From contig NZ_JAEKPD010000006.1 in NCBI RefSeq assembly GCF_016412875.1, positions 1-64,000 of the forward strand: a stretch of 64,000 nt of DNA, written 5' to 3'. The position numbers were made by a program, and so were the translations under genes. The notes beneath the pieces were generated by a model. It saw only the letters and a list, made by a program, of their open reading frames with translations, made no database searches and was not told the origin of the DNA. Shown one piece after another: positions 55,357-64,000 of this stretch. This DNA comes from Palleronia pontilimi (lineage in GTDB: Bacteria > Pseudomonadota > Alphaproteobacteria > Rhodobacterales > Rhodobacteraceae). Position 1 is the stretch's first letter, and every line of letters begins with the position of its first letter.

Positions 55357-58194
55357 ATGACGAAGCCCGAGATCGACCTGCACCCCAAGCCCGGCGACCG
55401 GGTCGCCAAGACCACCTGCTACATGTGCGCGTGCCGTTGCGGTATCGACGTGCACCTGAAGCGCGACACCGAGGGGGTCGAGCGCGTCGCCTATATCGAG
55501 GGCAACCGCGACCATCCGGTCAACAAGGGCGTGCTGTGTGCCAAGGGCAGCGCGGGGATCATGCAGCACCTGTCGCCCGCCCGGCTGCGCGCGCCCTTGA
55601 AGCGGGTCGGCCCGCGCGGGTCGGGCAAGTTCGAGCAGATCACCTGGGACGAGGCCTTGCGGATCGTCACCGACCGGCTCGGCCCCTTGCGCGAAGAGGC
55701 CCCCGAGAAGCTGGCCTTCTTCACCGGGCGCGACCAGTCGCAGTCCTTCACCAGCTTCTGGGCGCAAGCCTACGGCACGCCCAACTACGCGGCCCATGGC
55801 GGATTTTGCAGCGTCAACATGGCGGCGGCCGGCATCTACACCATGGGCGGCGCGTTCTGGGAATTCGGCCAGCCCGACTGGGACCGAACCGAGCTTTTCA
55901 TGATCTTCGGGGTTGCCGAGGATCACGACAGCAACCCAATCAAGATGGGGCTGGGCAAGCTGAAGGCCCGCGGCGTGAAGGTGATCGGGGTGAACCCGGT
56001 GCGCACCGGCTACAACGCGGTGGCCGACGAATGGGTGGGTATCACGCCCGGCACCGACGGGCTGTTCATCCTGTCGCTGATCCATTGCCTGCTGCGGTCG
56101 GGCAAGATCGACTTGGACTACCTGGCGCGCTTCACCAACGCGCCGGTGCTGGTCAACGAGGATTTGAAATCGGACGCGTTCGGCCTGCTGATGACGGACG
56201 ACGAGGGCCGCGCGCTGGTGGTGGACCGGCGCAACGGCAAGCCCGCGCCCTTCGACGCGCCGCTGGTGCAGCCGGACCTGGCGGGCAAGATGCGCCGCGC
56301 GGGGCAGACCCATCGCAGCGTGTTCCAGCACATCGCCGAGCGCTACCTCGACCGGGCCTACGCGCCCGAGATCGTGGGGCCCTCTTGCGGGATCGACCCC
56401 GCGCGGATCGAGGCGATCGCGGCCGAGCTGGCCCATGCCGCCTTCGACAAGAGCTTCGAGCTGGAGCGCGAGTGGACCGATTTCCGCGGCGACACCCACA
56501 AAACCATGCGCGGCCGGCCCGTCAGCTTCCACGCCATGCGCGGGATCAGCGCCCATTCCAATGGCTTCCAGACCTGCCGCGCGCTGCACCTGCTGCAGAT
56601 CCTGCTGGGCAGCGTCGAGGCGCCGGGCGGCTTTCGGTTCAAGCCGCCCTATCCCAAGCCCGCCACCGCGCATCCGAAGCCCCATTACGGGGTCCGGCCC
56701 GGCCAGCCGCTGGACGGGCCGCACCTGGGGTTCGTGCACGGCCCCGACGACCTGGCGCTGAAGGAGGACGGCAGCCCCGCGCGGATCGACAAGGCCTTCA
56801 CCTGGGAAAACCCCATGAGCGCCCATGGCATGATGCACATGGTGATCTCGAACGCCCATGCGGGCGATCCCTACCGGATCGACACGCTGTTTCTCTACAT
56901 GGCGAACATGGCGTGGAACTCGTCCATGAACACGTCGGGCGTCATGAAGATGCTGACGGATACGGATGCGAATGGCGATTACGTCATTCCTAATATCATC
57001 TATTCCGATGCCTATTCGTCCGAGATGGTGGCCTATGCCGACCTGGTGCTGCCCGACACGACCTACCTGGAGCGGCACGACTGCATCTCGCTGCTGGACC
57101 GTCCCATCTGCGAGGCCGACGCCGCCGCCGACGCGATCCGCTGGCCGGTGGTCACACCCGACCGCGACGTGCGCGGCTTCCAGTCGGTGCTGGTGGACCT
57201 GGGCGCGCGGCTGAAGCTGCCCGGCTTCGTGAACGAGGATGGCAGCGCGAAATATGCCGATTACGCCGATTACATCGTCAGCCACGAACGGCGCCCGGGC
57301 GTGGGGCCGCTGGCGGGCTGGCGCGTGGGCGAAAAGGGCTTGGAGCATGGACGCGGCGCGCCGAACGCGGCGCAGCTGGATGCCTATATCGAGAACGGCG
57401 GCTTCTGGATCGGGCACATCCCCGAAGAGGCGCAGTATTTCAAGCCGTGGAACATGGCCTATCAGCAATGGGCGGTCGAGATCGGGCTGTTCGACCAGGC
57501 CGCGCCCTACCTCTTCTCGCTCTGGTCCGAGCCCTTGCGCCGGTTCCAGCTGGCCGCCGAGGGCCACGGCACCCGCCAGCCCCCCGATCATCTGCGCGAG
57601 CGGATCAAGGCGACGCTGGACCCCTTGCCGATCTGGTACCCGCCGCTGGAGGACGGGCATGCCGATCCGGTGGAATTCCCGATCCACGCCCTGACCCAGC
57701 GCCCGGCCGCCATGTATCACAGCTGGGGCGGGCAGAATGCGTGGTTACGTCAAATCCACGGGATCAATCCGCTCTATATCCCCACCAAATTGTGGGAAAT
57801 GCATAATTTCGAAGAGGGCGATTGGGCCCGCGTCAGCTCGGTCCACGGCGAGATCACGGTGCCGGTGGCGCACCAGGCGGCGCTGAACGAGCGCACGGTC
57901 TGGACCTGGAACGCCATCGGCAAGCGGCGCGGCGCCTGGGCGCTGGACAAGAACGCCCCCGAGGCGAAGACGGGCTTCCTGCTGAACCACTTGATCCACG
58001 AATTGCTGCCGCCCAAGGGCGACGGGCTGCGCTGGTCCAACAGCGATCCGGTGACGGGCCAGGCCGCCTGGTTCGATCTGCGCGTGAAGATCGAGAAGGT
58101 GCCCGCCCCCCGGCAGAGCTATCCCGACACCGGCATCCAGGAAAGCCCGGTGGGGCGCGGGCCCAAGAACGTGGCGCAGCAGGTGAAATCGTGA
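55357..58194 (+). CDS. soeA: molybdopterin oxidoreductase, SoeA-type sulfite dehydrogenase subunit
   Basis: A 945-residue catalytic subunit of a cytoplasmic Mo-bisMGD enzyme. One 4Fe-4S site is formed by Cys21, 24, 28 and 61 (CYMCACRCGI, LCAKGS). Cys151 in GGFCSVN is the likely Mo ligand. There is no Tat signal peptide, so the enzyme is predicted to face the cytoplasm. With the Fe-S and membrane subunits downstream and Xsc (a sulfite producer) upstream, SoeABC sulfite oxidation is the best call. Tetrathionate, thiosulfate or formate roles cannot be excluded from sequence alone. Confidence 0.85.
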   Translation: MTKPEIDLHPKPGDRVAKTTCYMCACRCGIDVHLKRDTEGVERVAYIEGNRDHPVNKGVLCAKGSAGIMQHLSPARLRAPLKRVGPRGSGKFEQITWDEALRIVTDRLGPLREEAPEKLAFFTGRDQSQSFTSFWAQAYGTPNYAAHGGFCSVNMAAAGIYTMGGAFWEFGQPDWDRTELFMIFGVAEDHDSNPIKMGLGKLKARGVKVIGVNPVRTGYNAVADEWVGITPGTDGLFILSLIHCLLRSGKIDLDYLARFTNAPVLVNEDLKSDAFGLLMTDDEGRALVVDRRNGKPAPFDAPLVQPDLAGKMRRAGQTHRSVFQHIAERYLDRAYAPEIVGPSCGIDPARIEAIAAELAHAAFDKSFELEREWTDFRGDTHKTMRGRPVSFHAMRGISAHSNGFQTCRALHLLQILLGSVEAPGGFRFKPPYPKPATAHPKPHYGVRPGQPLDGPHLGFVHGPDDLALKEDGSPARIDKAFTWENPMSAHGMMHMVISNAHAGDPYRIDTLFLYMANMAWNSSMNTSGVMKMLTDTDANGDYVIPNIIYSDAYSSEMVAYADLVLPDTTYLERHDCISLLDRPICEADAAADAIRWPVVTPDRDVRGFQSVLVDLGARLKLPGFVNEDGSAKYADYADYIVSHERRPGVGPLAGWRVGEKGLEHGRGAPNAAQLDAYIENGGFWIGHIPEEAQYFKPWNMAYQQWAVEIGLFDQAAPYLFSLWSEPLRRFQLAAEGHGTRQPPDHLRERIKATLDPLPIWYPPLEDGHADPVEFPIHALTQRPAAMYHSWGGQNAWLRQIHGINPLYIPTKLWEMHNFEEGDWARVSSVHGEITVPVAHQAALNERTVWTWNAIGKRRGAWALDKNAPEAKTGFLLNHLIHELLPPKGDGLRWSNSDPVTGQAAWFDLRVKIEKVPAPRQSYPDTGIQESPVGRGPKNVAQQVKS

Positions 58195-58202
58195 GCGCGG
58201 GC

Positions 58203-58221
58203 AAAATTCTTCAAGAATTTT
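58203..58221. repeat. AT-rich perfect palindrome between soeA and soeB
   Basis: AAAATTCTT, one base, AAGAATTTT, 9-bp arms, flanked by further pairing GGGC/GCCC. Same 9+1+9 form as 19736-19754. It starts within 10 bases of the soeA stop. Confidence 0.7.
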
Positions 58222-58280
58222 CGCCCCTTGGCGGGCGGGGTCGCGTCGGGATCGCGGTCGGACGGGTGTCGCCGCTCGGC

Positions 58281-58304
58281 CGAGGTATTTTGAGAAAGGT
58301 GAAG
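58281..58304 (+). repeat. dispersed element, copy 8 (tail), supplying the soeB ribosome site
   Basis: CGAGGTATTTTGAGAAAGGT followed by GAAGCC and the ATG of soeB. The tail carries AAAGGTG 6 bases before the start codon, so the element provides the Shine-Dalgarno. Confidence 0.7.
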
Positions 58305-58306
58305 CC

Positions 58307-59044
58307 ATGACCGCTTTGCCGGAGGCGACGACGCGCAAGCTGGGGCTGGTGATCGACCTGGATACCTGTGTCGGCTGCCACGCCTGCGTCACGGCCTGCA
58401 AGGGCTGGAACACCGAGAACCACGGCGCGCCTTTGGGCGATGCCGATGCCTATGGCGCCGCCCCCGTCGGCGCCTTTTTGAACCGCATCCATTCGTTCGA
58501 GGTTCAGCCGGATGCGGGCGCGGCGCAGACCGTGCATTTCCCGAAATCCTGCCTGCATTGCGAGGACGCGCCCTGCGTCACGGTGTGCCCCACCGGCGCG
58601 TCCTACAAGCGGGTCGAGGACGGCATCGTTCTGGTCAACGAAACCGACTGCATCGGCTGCGGGCTGTGCGCCTGGGCCTGCCCCTACGGCGCGCGCGAGA
58701 TGGATCCGCTGGAAGGCGTGATGAAGAAATGCACGCTCTGCGTCGATCGGATCTACAATGAGGAACTGCCCGAAGTGGACCGCGTGCCCGCCTGCGTGCG
58801 CACCTGCCCCGCGGGCGCGCGGCATTTCGGCGACCTGGGCGATCCCGATAGCGACGTGTCGAAGCTGGTCGAGGCGCGCGGCGGCATGGACCTGATGCCC
58901 GAGCAGGGCACCAAGCCCGTGAACAAGTACCTGCCGCCCCGGGCGCGCGATCAGATCGACGTGCTTGCGCCATTCCTGGAGCGGGTGGACGAGGGGCCGA
59001 AGGGATTCCTGGGCTGGCTCGACCGCGCGCTGGAGCGGCTCTGA
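58307..59044 (+). CDS. soeB: SoeB-type four-cluster iron-sulfur subunit
   Basis: A 245-residue ferredoxin-like subunit (DmsB/NrfC family) with four Cys groups: CVGCHACVTACKGW, CLHCEDAPCVTVCPTG, CIGCGLCAWACPYG and the later CTLCVDR ... CVRTCPAG. It passes electrons from SoeA to the membrane subunit. The ATG at 58307 follows AAAGGTG in repeat copy 8. soeC begins just after the stop. Confidence 0.9.
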   Translation: MTALPEATTRKLGLVIDLDTCVGCHACVTACKGWNTENHGAPLGDADAYGAAPVGAFLNRIHSFEVQPDAGAAQTVHFPKSCLHCEDAPCVTVCPTGASYKRVEDGIVLVNETDCIGCGLCAWACPYGAREMDPLEGVMKKCTLCVDRIYNEELPEVDRVPACVRTCPAGARHFGDLGDPDSDVSKLVEARGGMDLMPEQGTKPVNKYLPPRARDQIDVLAPFLERVDEGPKGFLGWLDRALERL

Positions 59045-59045
59045 C

Positions 59046-59927
59046 ATGCATCCGGCGCCGTCGCTCATCGCGTTCTCGACGCTTTCGGGGCTCGGGCTGG
59101 GGCTGCTGGCTTTTCTGGGGCTGGGCCTGGCGCCCACGGCGGGCTGGACCGGCTTCGTGTTCTTCGCGCTGGCCTTCGGGATGACGGGCGCGGGGTTGCT
59201 GTCGTCGCTGCTGCACCTGGGCCATCCCGAGCGCGCGCCGAAGGCGTTTTCGCAATGGCGCACGTCCTGGCTGAGCCGCGAGGCGTGGGTGGCCATGGCG
59301 GCCTTGGGCGTCATGGGGATCTACGCGCTGTTGGCGCTGCTGGGCCTGCGCATTTCGCCGCTGGGCTGGCTGGGGGCGGCGCTTTGCCTCGCGGTCGTGT
59401 TCTGCACGGCGATGATCTACGCGCAGCTGAAGACCGTGCCGCGCTGGCACGGGCCGGTCACGCCGCTTCTGTTCGTGGGATACGCGGTCACGGGCGGCGC
59501 GCTTCTGTCGGGCCGGGTCTGGCCCGCCGCACTGCTTCTGGGGATCATGGCGGTGGCGCAGTTCCTGGCCTGGCGGCGCGGTGACCGGGCCCTGTCGGAC
59601 AGCGGCACCACAATCGGCACCGCGACGGGCCTTGGGCCCCGTGGGCGGGTGCGGCTGTTCGAGCCGCCGCATAGCGGTGGCAATTACCTGACCAAGGAAA
59701 TGGTCTTCCGGGTGGCGCGCAAGCACGCCCAGAAGCTGCGGTCGCTGGTGCTGGTCTTCGCCTTCGCGGTGCCGGTGGTGGCGCTGCTGATGCCCTTCGG
59801 CCACCTGAGCGCGGGGATCGCGGTGCTGAGCCACGTCCTGGGAATGCTGGGCCAGCGCTGGCTGTTCTTCGCCGAGGCCGAGCACGTGGTGGGATTGTAC
59901 TACGGCAAGGGCGCGAACGCCGCCTGA
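59046..59927 (+). CDS. soeC: SoeC-type membrane anchor (DmsC family)
   Basis: A 293-residue inner-membrane protein with about eight hydrophobic helices (e.g. AFSTLSGLGLGLLAFLGLGL, VFRVARKHAQKLRSLVLVFA), like DmsC. It anchors SoeAB and hands electrons to the quinone pool. A His/Glu-bearing loop (SSLLHLGHPERAPKAFSQWR) near the start is typical. The ATG lies one base after the soeB stop. Confidence 0.9.
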   Translation: MHPAPSLIAFSTLSGLGLGLLAFLGLGLAPTAGWTGFVFFALAFGMTGAGLLSSLLHLGHPERAPKAFSQWRTSWLSREAWVAMAALGVMGIYALLALLGLRISPLGWLGAALCLAVVFCTAMIYAQLKTVPRWHGPVTPLLFVGYAVTGGALLSGRVWPAALLLGIMAVAQFLAWRRGDRALSDSGTTIGTATGLGPRGRVRLFEPPHSGGNYLTKEMVFRVARKHAQKLRSLVLVFAFAVPVVALLMPFGHLSAGIAVLSHVLGMLGQRWLFFAEAEHVVGLYYGKGANAA

Positions 59928-60021
59928 CCGGTATGGCTTTGGCCAAGTTCCCTGCGCCCGCCGCGCGGCACGCGCGGCCACGCCCAACGGGAGAAGCGAC
60001 CGCCGCAGGCGGGCGTGACGA

Positions 60022-60038
60022 CGGGCGGGAGCCGCCCG
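60022..60038. terminator. GC hairpin between convergent soeC and ABC ATPase genes
   Basis: Stem CGGGCGG/CCGCCCG (7 bp) with a 3-base loop, five bases before the minus-strand stop of the ATPase gene at 60043. No T-run in either direction. The 115-base gap also holds other short GC inverted repeats. Confidence 0.4.
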
Positions 60039-60042
60039 GGCC

Positions 60043-61098
<1,056 letters not shown>

Positions 61099-61108
61099 GG
61101 GCGGGCTC

Positions 61109-61909
61109 CTATTCTACGCTGCGCAGGTTTGGCTGGCCTTCGGGGAAGCGCCAGGCGTGGATGTCGGTCTCGATGGTGTCGCGGGCCTCGCGCAGCAGGG
61201 GCGCCAGTGCGGCGATGCCGTCCGCGCCGCGCCGCGCGGGGGTCGAGGTGATCGACACGGCCCCCAGCATCCGGCCGCCGCGGGTCAGGATCGGCGTGGC
61301 GATGCAGACGATGCCGGGCTCGTGCTCTTCGCGGTCGAAGGCCAGGCCGGTTTCGCGGATGGTCTCAAGTTCGGCCCGCAGGCTGGCGGCGTCGGTCAGC
61401 GTCGTGGCGGTGTGGCGGTGGAAGCTTTGCTGGCTGAGCGCCACGGCCAGCTCGGCCTCGGGCAGGAACGCGAGCATCGCCTTGCCGATCCCGGTGCAAT
61501 AGGCGGGCCCGACACGGCCGGTGGCCGAGAACATGTCGACCCGAAGCTGGCGGTTCACCTTGTCCACGTAAAGAACCTGGCCCGCGTCGAGCTGCGCCAG
61601 GTGCACCGCCTCGCCGGTTTCGCGCGACAGCCAGTCCAGCGTGTCGTGCGCGACGGGTGCCAGCGACGCGTTGGACCACGCCTTGTGCGCCAGCCGCACC
61701 AGCCGCACGCCCAGCGCGTAACTGCCGGTATCCTCGTCGTGGGACAGCATCCCTTGCGAGGTGAGCGTCTGCAAAAGCCGGTAGAGCGTCGCCTTGGGAT
61801 AGGCCGAATCCTGCATCAGCTCGGAAAAGCGGACCGGCCCGTCGGCCGCCGCGACGCGGTCCAGCACGTCCAGCGCCTTGCCCACGGTTCCATCGCCGGT
61901 TGCGTTCAA
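61109..61909 (-). CDS. IclR-family transcriptional regulator
   Basis: A 266-residue regulator with an N-terminal winged helix (KALDVLDRVAAADGPVRFSE, AYPKATLYRLLQTLTSQGML) and a C-terminal IclR effector domain (YALGVRLVRLAHKAW, GPAYCTGIGKAMLAFLPEAE). TTG 61909 is chosen because GGGAGG lies 6 bases upstream and the usual start of the domain follows; longer starts would add a hydrophobic segment unlike the family. It presumably controls the divergent sugar-type ABC genes; two IclR-like sites lie between. Confidence 0.92.
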   Translation of the reverse strand: MNATGDGTVGKALDVLDRVAAADGPVRFSELMQDSAYPKATLYRLLQTLTSQGMLSHDEDTGSYALGVRLVRLAHKAWSNASLAPVAHDTLDWLSRETGEAVHLAQLDAGQVLYVDKVNRQLRVDMFSATGRVGPAYCTGIGKAMLAFLPEAELAVALSQQSFHRHTATTLTDAASLRAELETIRETGLAFDREEHEPGIVCIATPILTRGGRMLGAVSITSTPARRGADGIAALAPLLREARDTIETDIHAWRFPEGQPNLRSVE

Positions 61910-61985
61910 GATTGCCCTCCCAAGCAAGGCGGCTAAGGTGAAGGCACCCCACCCGCTTGACAAGCCTAGCGTGTGCGGGCGACAA

Positions 61986-62022
61986 GTTTCAATATACAAA
62001 ACCGTGTTTCAAATAATGAAAC
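61986..62022. promoter_or_regulatory. two tandem IclR-type operators
   Basis: GTTTCA-AATAA-TGAAAC at 62006-62022 is a perfect 6-5-6 inverted repeat. GTTTCA-ATATA-CAAAAC at 61986-62002 has the same layout with two changes. Their starts are 20 bases apart, about two DNA turns. They sit between iclR and the binding-protein gene, 27 bases before its ATG. Confidence 0.75.
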
Positions 62023-62048
62023 CGTCACAACGATCTGGGAGGATCCAC

Positions 62049-63311
62049 ATGACATCGACTTTGAAGGCATCCGTCGCCGTGTTCGCCCTGCTGGCGGGCG
62101 GCGCCGCCCATGCCGCCGAGCACACCGCCCCCCTGTCGGGCGACATGACCATCTTTTCGGACATGTCGAACCCCGCGCCGCGCGCGGTGATGGAATCGCT
62201 GGTCGAGGAATTCGGCGCGATGCACCCGGATCTGAACATCGAGCTGACCGTCATCGACCGCGAGGCCTACAAGACCCAGATCCGCAACTTCCTGACCGCC
62301 AACGCGCCCGACGTGGCCAACTGGTACGCGGGCAACCGCATGGCCCCTTACGTGGATGCGGGCCTGTTCCTGGACGTGAGCGACATCTGGGACGACGAGA
62401 TGTCGGCCAACCTGTCGTCGACCAAGGAAGCGATGACCATGGACGGCAAGCAATGGGGCGTGCCCTATACCTACTACCAGTGGGGCGTTTATTACCGGAA
62501 GGATCTTTACGACCAGTACGGGCTGGAAGAGCCGCAGGATTGGGAGACCTTCAAGTCCAACTGCCAGACACTGCTGGATAACGGCATCAAGTGCTTCACC
62601 ATCGGCACCAAGTTCCTGTGGACCGCGGGTGGCTGGTTCGACTACCTCAACATGCGCACCAACGGCTACGACTACCACATGCAGCTGACGGCGGGCGAGA
62701 TCCCGTGGACCGACGACGGCGTGAAGCAGACCTTCGCCAACTGGCGCGAGCTCATCGACATGGGCGCGTTCATCGACAACCACACCGCCTATTCCTGGCA
62801 GGAAGCGCTGCCCTTCATGACCAACGGCGACGCGGCCGCCTACCTCATGGGCAATTTCGCGGTGGCGCCTTTGCGCGAGGCGGGGCTGACGGACGACCAG
62901 CTGGACTATTACCAGTTCCCGGCGATCAACCCGGATGTGGAACTGGCCGAGGACGCGCCCACCGACACGTTCCACGTGCCCGCGCAGGCCGGCAATCCCG
63001 AGGCCGGGAAGGCGTTCCTGAAGTTCGTGACCACCCCGGAAACGCAGACCCGCATCAACGCGGGCGACGCGCTGGGACAGCTGCCGGTCAACAGCCAGTC
63101 GTCGGTGGATGACGACAAGTTCCTGCAGCAGGGCTTCGAGGTGCTGTCGTCCAACAGCCCCGGCGGCGTTGCGCAGTTCTTCGACCGCGACGCGCCGGCC
63201 GAGATGGCGAAGGTCGCGATGGAGGGCTTCCAGCAGTTCATGGTTCAGCCCGACCAGATCGACAACATCCTGAGCCGTCTCGACCAGGCGGCGCAGCGGA
63301 TCTACAAGTAA
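62049..63311 (+). CDS. sugar-type ABC transporter binding protein
   Basis: A 420-residue periplasmic CUT1-type binding protein. Signal peptide MTSTLKASVAVFALLAGGAA ends near AHA. The SBP_bac_1 fold shows in PAPRAVMESLVEEFGAMHPD, DREAYKTQIRNFLTANAPDV and YYQWGVYYRKDLYDQYGLEE. GGGAGG lies just before the ATG. The substrate (a saccharide or other polyol) cannot be told from sequence. Hairpins separate it from the permease gene. Confidence 0.93.
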   Translation: MTSTLKASVAVFALLAGGAAHAAEHTAPLSGDMTIFSDMSNPAPRAVMESLVEEFGAMHPDLNIELTVIDREAYKTQIRNFLTANAPDVANWYAGNRMAPYVDAGLFLDVSDIWDDEMSANLSSTKEAMTMDGKQWGVPYTYYQWGVYYRKDLYDQYGLEEPQDWETFKSNCQTLLDNGIKCFTIGTKFLWTAGGWFDYLNMRTNGYDYHMQLTAGEIPWTDDGVKQTFANWRELIDMGAFIDNHTAYSWQEALPFMTNGDAAAYLMGNFAVAPLREAGLTDDQLDYYQFPAINPDVELAEDAPTDTFHVPAQAGNPEAGKAFLKFVTTPETQTRINAGDALGQLPVNSQSSVDDDKFLQQGFEVLSSNSPGGVAQFFDRDAPAEMAKVAMEGFQQFMVQPDQIDNILSRLDQAAQRIYK

Positions 63312-63320
63312 GCGAGGCCC

Positions 63321-63347
63321 GGGGCGGATGCGCGACGCATCCGCCCC
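63321..63347 (+). terminator. strong hairpin after the binding-protein gene
   Basis: Perfect 12-bp stem GGGGCGGATGCG/CGCATCCGCCCC with a 3-base loop, nine bases past the stop codon. No long T-run follows (GCATCGTTTTCC), so it may stabilise or attenuate the transcript, favouring the binding protein over the permease. Confidence 0.7.
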
Positions 63348-63352
63348 GCATC

Positions 63353-63393
63353 GTTTTCCTCGAGGAAAACGTCACGGACTTCTCGAGAAGTCC
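63353..63393. repeat. two CTCGAG-centred palindromes
   Basis: GTTTTCCTCGAGGAAAAC (63353-63370) and GGACTTCTCGAGAAGTCC (63376-63393) are perfect 18-base palindromes, starts 23 bases apart, both centred on TCGA. With 63321-63347 they make three hairpins in the gap before the permease. Confidence 0.85.
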
Positions 63394-63417
63394 GGTCCGA
63401 CGTCAAAGGACAGTGCC

Positions 63418-64000
63418 ATGACCACAGCCGCCCTGCCCCAGTCCAAAACCCACCGGTCCTGGTGGCATCGCAACCAGATCCGGATCACGCCGTGGCTGTT
63501 CCTGGCGCCCGGTATCCTGTTCTTCGCGGTCTATGTCATCCTGCCGATCTTCCAGAGCTTCGGCATCTCGCTGCAGGACTGGGACGGCCTGGGCGAGGCC
63601 ACGTATATCGGCACCCAGAACTACGAAGAGCTTTGGAGCGATCCGGCCTTCTATACCTCGCTGAAGAACAACCTGCTGTGGCTTCTGCTCTATCTACTGG
63701 CGATCCCGGCGGGGCTGTTCATCGCGCTGTTCCTGAACCAGACGGTCACTGGCATCCGGCTTTACAAGTCGCTTTTCTTCTTTCCCTTCGTCATCAGCCA
63801 GGTGGTCGTGGGACTGGTCTTCACCTGGTTCTACGATCCGGCCTTCGGGCTCCTGAACATCATGCTGGGCTGGTTTGGCGCGGGTCCGATCAACGTGCTG
63901 GGCGATCCGAATTACGTGACCTACGGGATCATCGCGGCGGGGCTCTGGCCGCAGACGGCCTATTGCATGATCCTGTACCTGACCGGCCTGAACGCCGTGA
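63418..64000 (+). CDS. sugar-type ABC transporter permease, truncated by window end
   Basis: An open frame from ATG 63418 (AAAGGA upstream) runs to the end of the window, at least 194 residues. It begins MTTAALPQSKTHRSWWHRNQ and shows hydrophobic segments ITPWLFLAPGILFFAVYVIL, NNLLWLLLYLLAIPAGLFIA and YKSLFFFPFVISQVVVGLVF, typical of MalF/UgpA permeases. The 3' part, including the EAA loop, lies beyond the window. It follows the binding protein and hairpins on the same strand. Confidence 0.9.
   Translation, partial: MTTAALPQSKTHRSWWHRNQIRITPWLFLAPGILFFAVYVILPIFQSFGISLQDWDGLGEATYIGTQNYEELWSDPAFYTSLKNNLLWLLLYLLAIPAGLFIALFLNQTVTGIRLYKSLFFFPFVISQVVVGLVFTWFYDPAFGLLNIMLGWFGAGPINVLGDPNYVTYGIIAAGLWPQTAYCMILYLTGLNAV

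Overview
The window is high-GC chromosomal DNA from an alphaproteobacterium, almost certainly Rhodobacterales (Roseobacter or Rhodobacter group). The reasons are the gene order phoH-ybeY-corC-lnt-metK with a SAM/SAH-type riboswitch before metK, hisS-hisZ-hisG with an alphaproteobacterial eukaryote-like HisRS, a taurine locus with a MocR-type TauR, and a dispersed GGGATATTTG.../...CTTCATCTTTCC palindromic element. I found no tRNA, rRNA, CRISPR array, insertion sequence or prophage gene.

Layout. 1-2.2 kb: a truncated minus-strand protein with Gln at every second position, then a LuxR-type regulator coupled to an unknown gene. 2.2-7.4 kb (minus): metK, lnt, corC, ybeY, phoH. 7.5-8.4 kb: an OmpA-like protein and a lipoprotein sharing a motif. 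8.6-18.1 kb: miaB, an unknown gene, hisSZG, slyX, dnaE. 18.4-27.9 kb: an xdhABC operon running into a BMP-family ABC transporter (purine uptake and oxidation), ending in a strong terminator. 28-37.9 kb: accessory metabolism (MFS transporter, two secreted VWA proteins, aldo/keto reductase, FAD enzyme, Hint protein, dimethylglycine-dehydrogenase-like enzyme, small secreted peptide). 38.1-38.6 kb: a 71-bp tandem array.

38.6-59.9 kb is a sulfonate and amine region. TauABC imports taurine; Tpa and Xsc convert it to sulfoacetaldehyde, then acetyl phosphate plus sulfite; AckA can turn acetyl phosphate into acetate and ATP; SoeABC can oxidise sulfite. Between tpa and tauR lies a gamma-glutamyl-amine synthetase/oxidase pair with a putrescine-type ABC transporter. 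The tpa, tauR and xsc promoters each carry two 10-bp half-sites exactly 23 bp apart, the expected architecture for TauR. 60-64 kb: a carbohydrate-type ABC transporter with a divergent IclR regulator; its permease gene is cut by the window edge.

The least conventional features are: the Gln-X repeat protein; a palindromic element found between genes and inside them (in frame in xdhA and, flanked by 19-bp direct repeats, in xdhB; also forming the C-terminus of an ABC ATPase and the Shine-Dalgarno of soeB); the 71-bp array; and the shared TauR-type sites.
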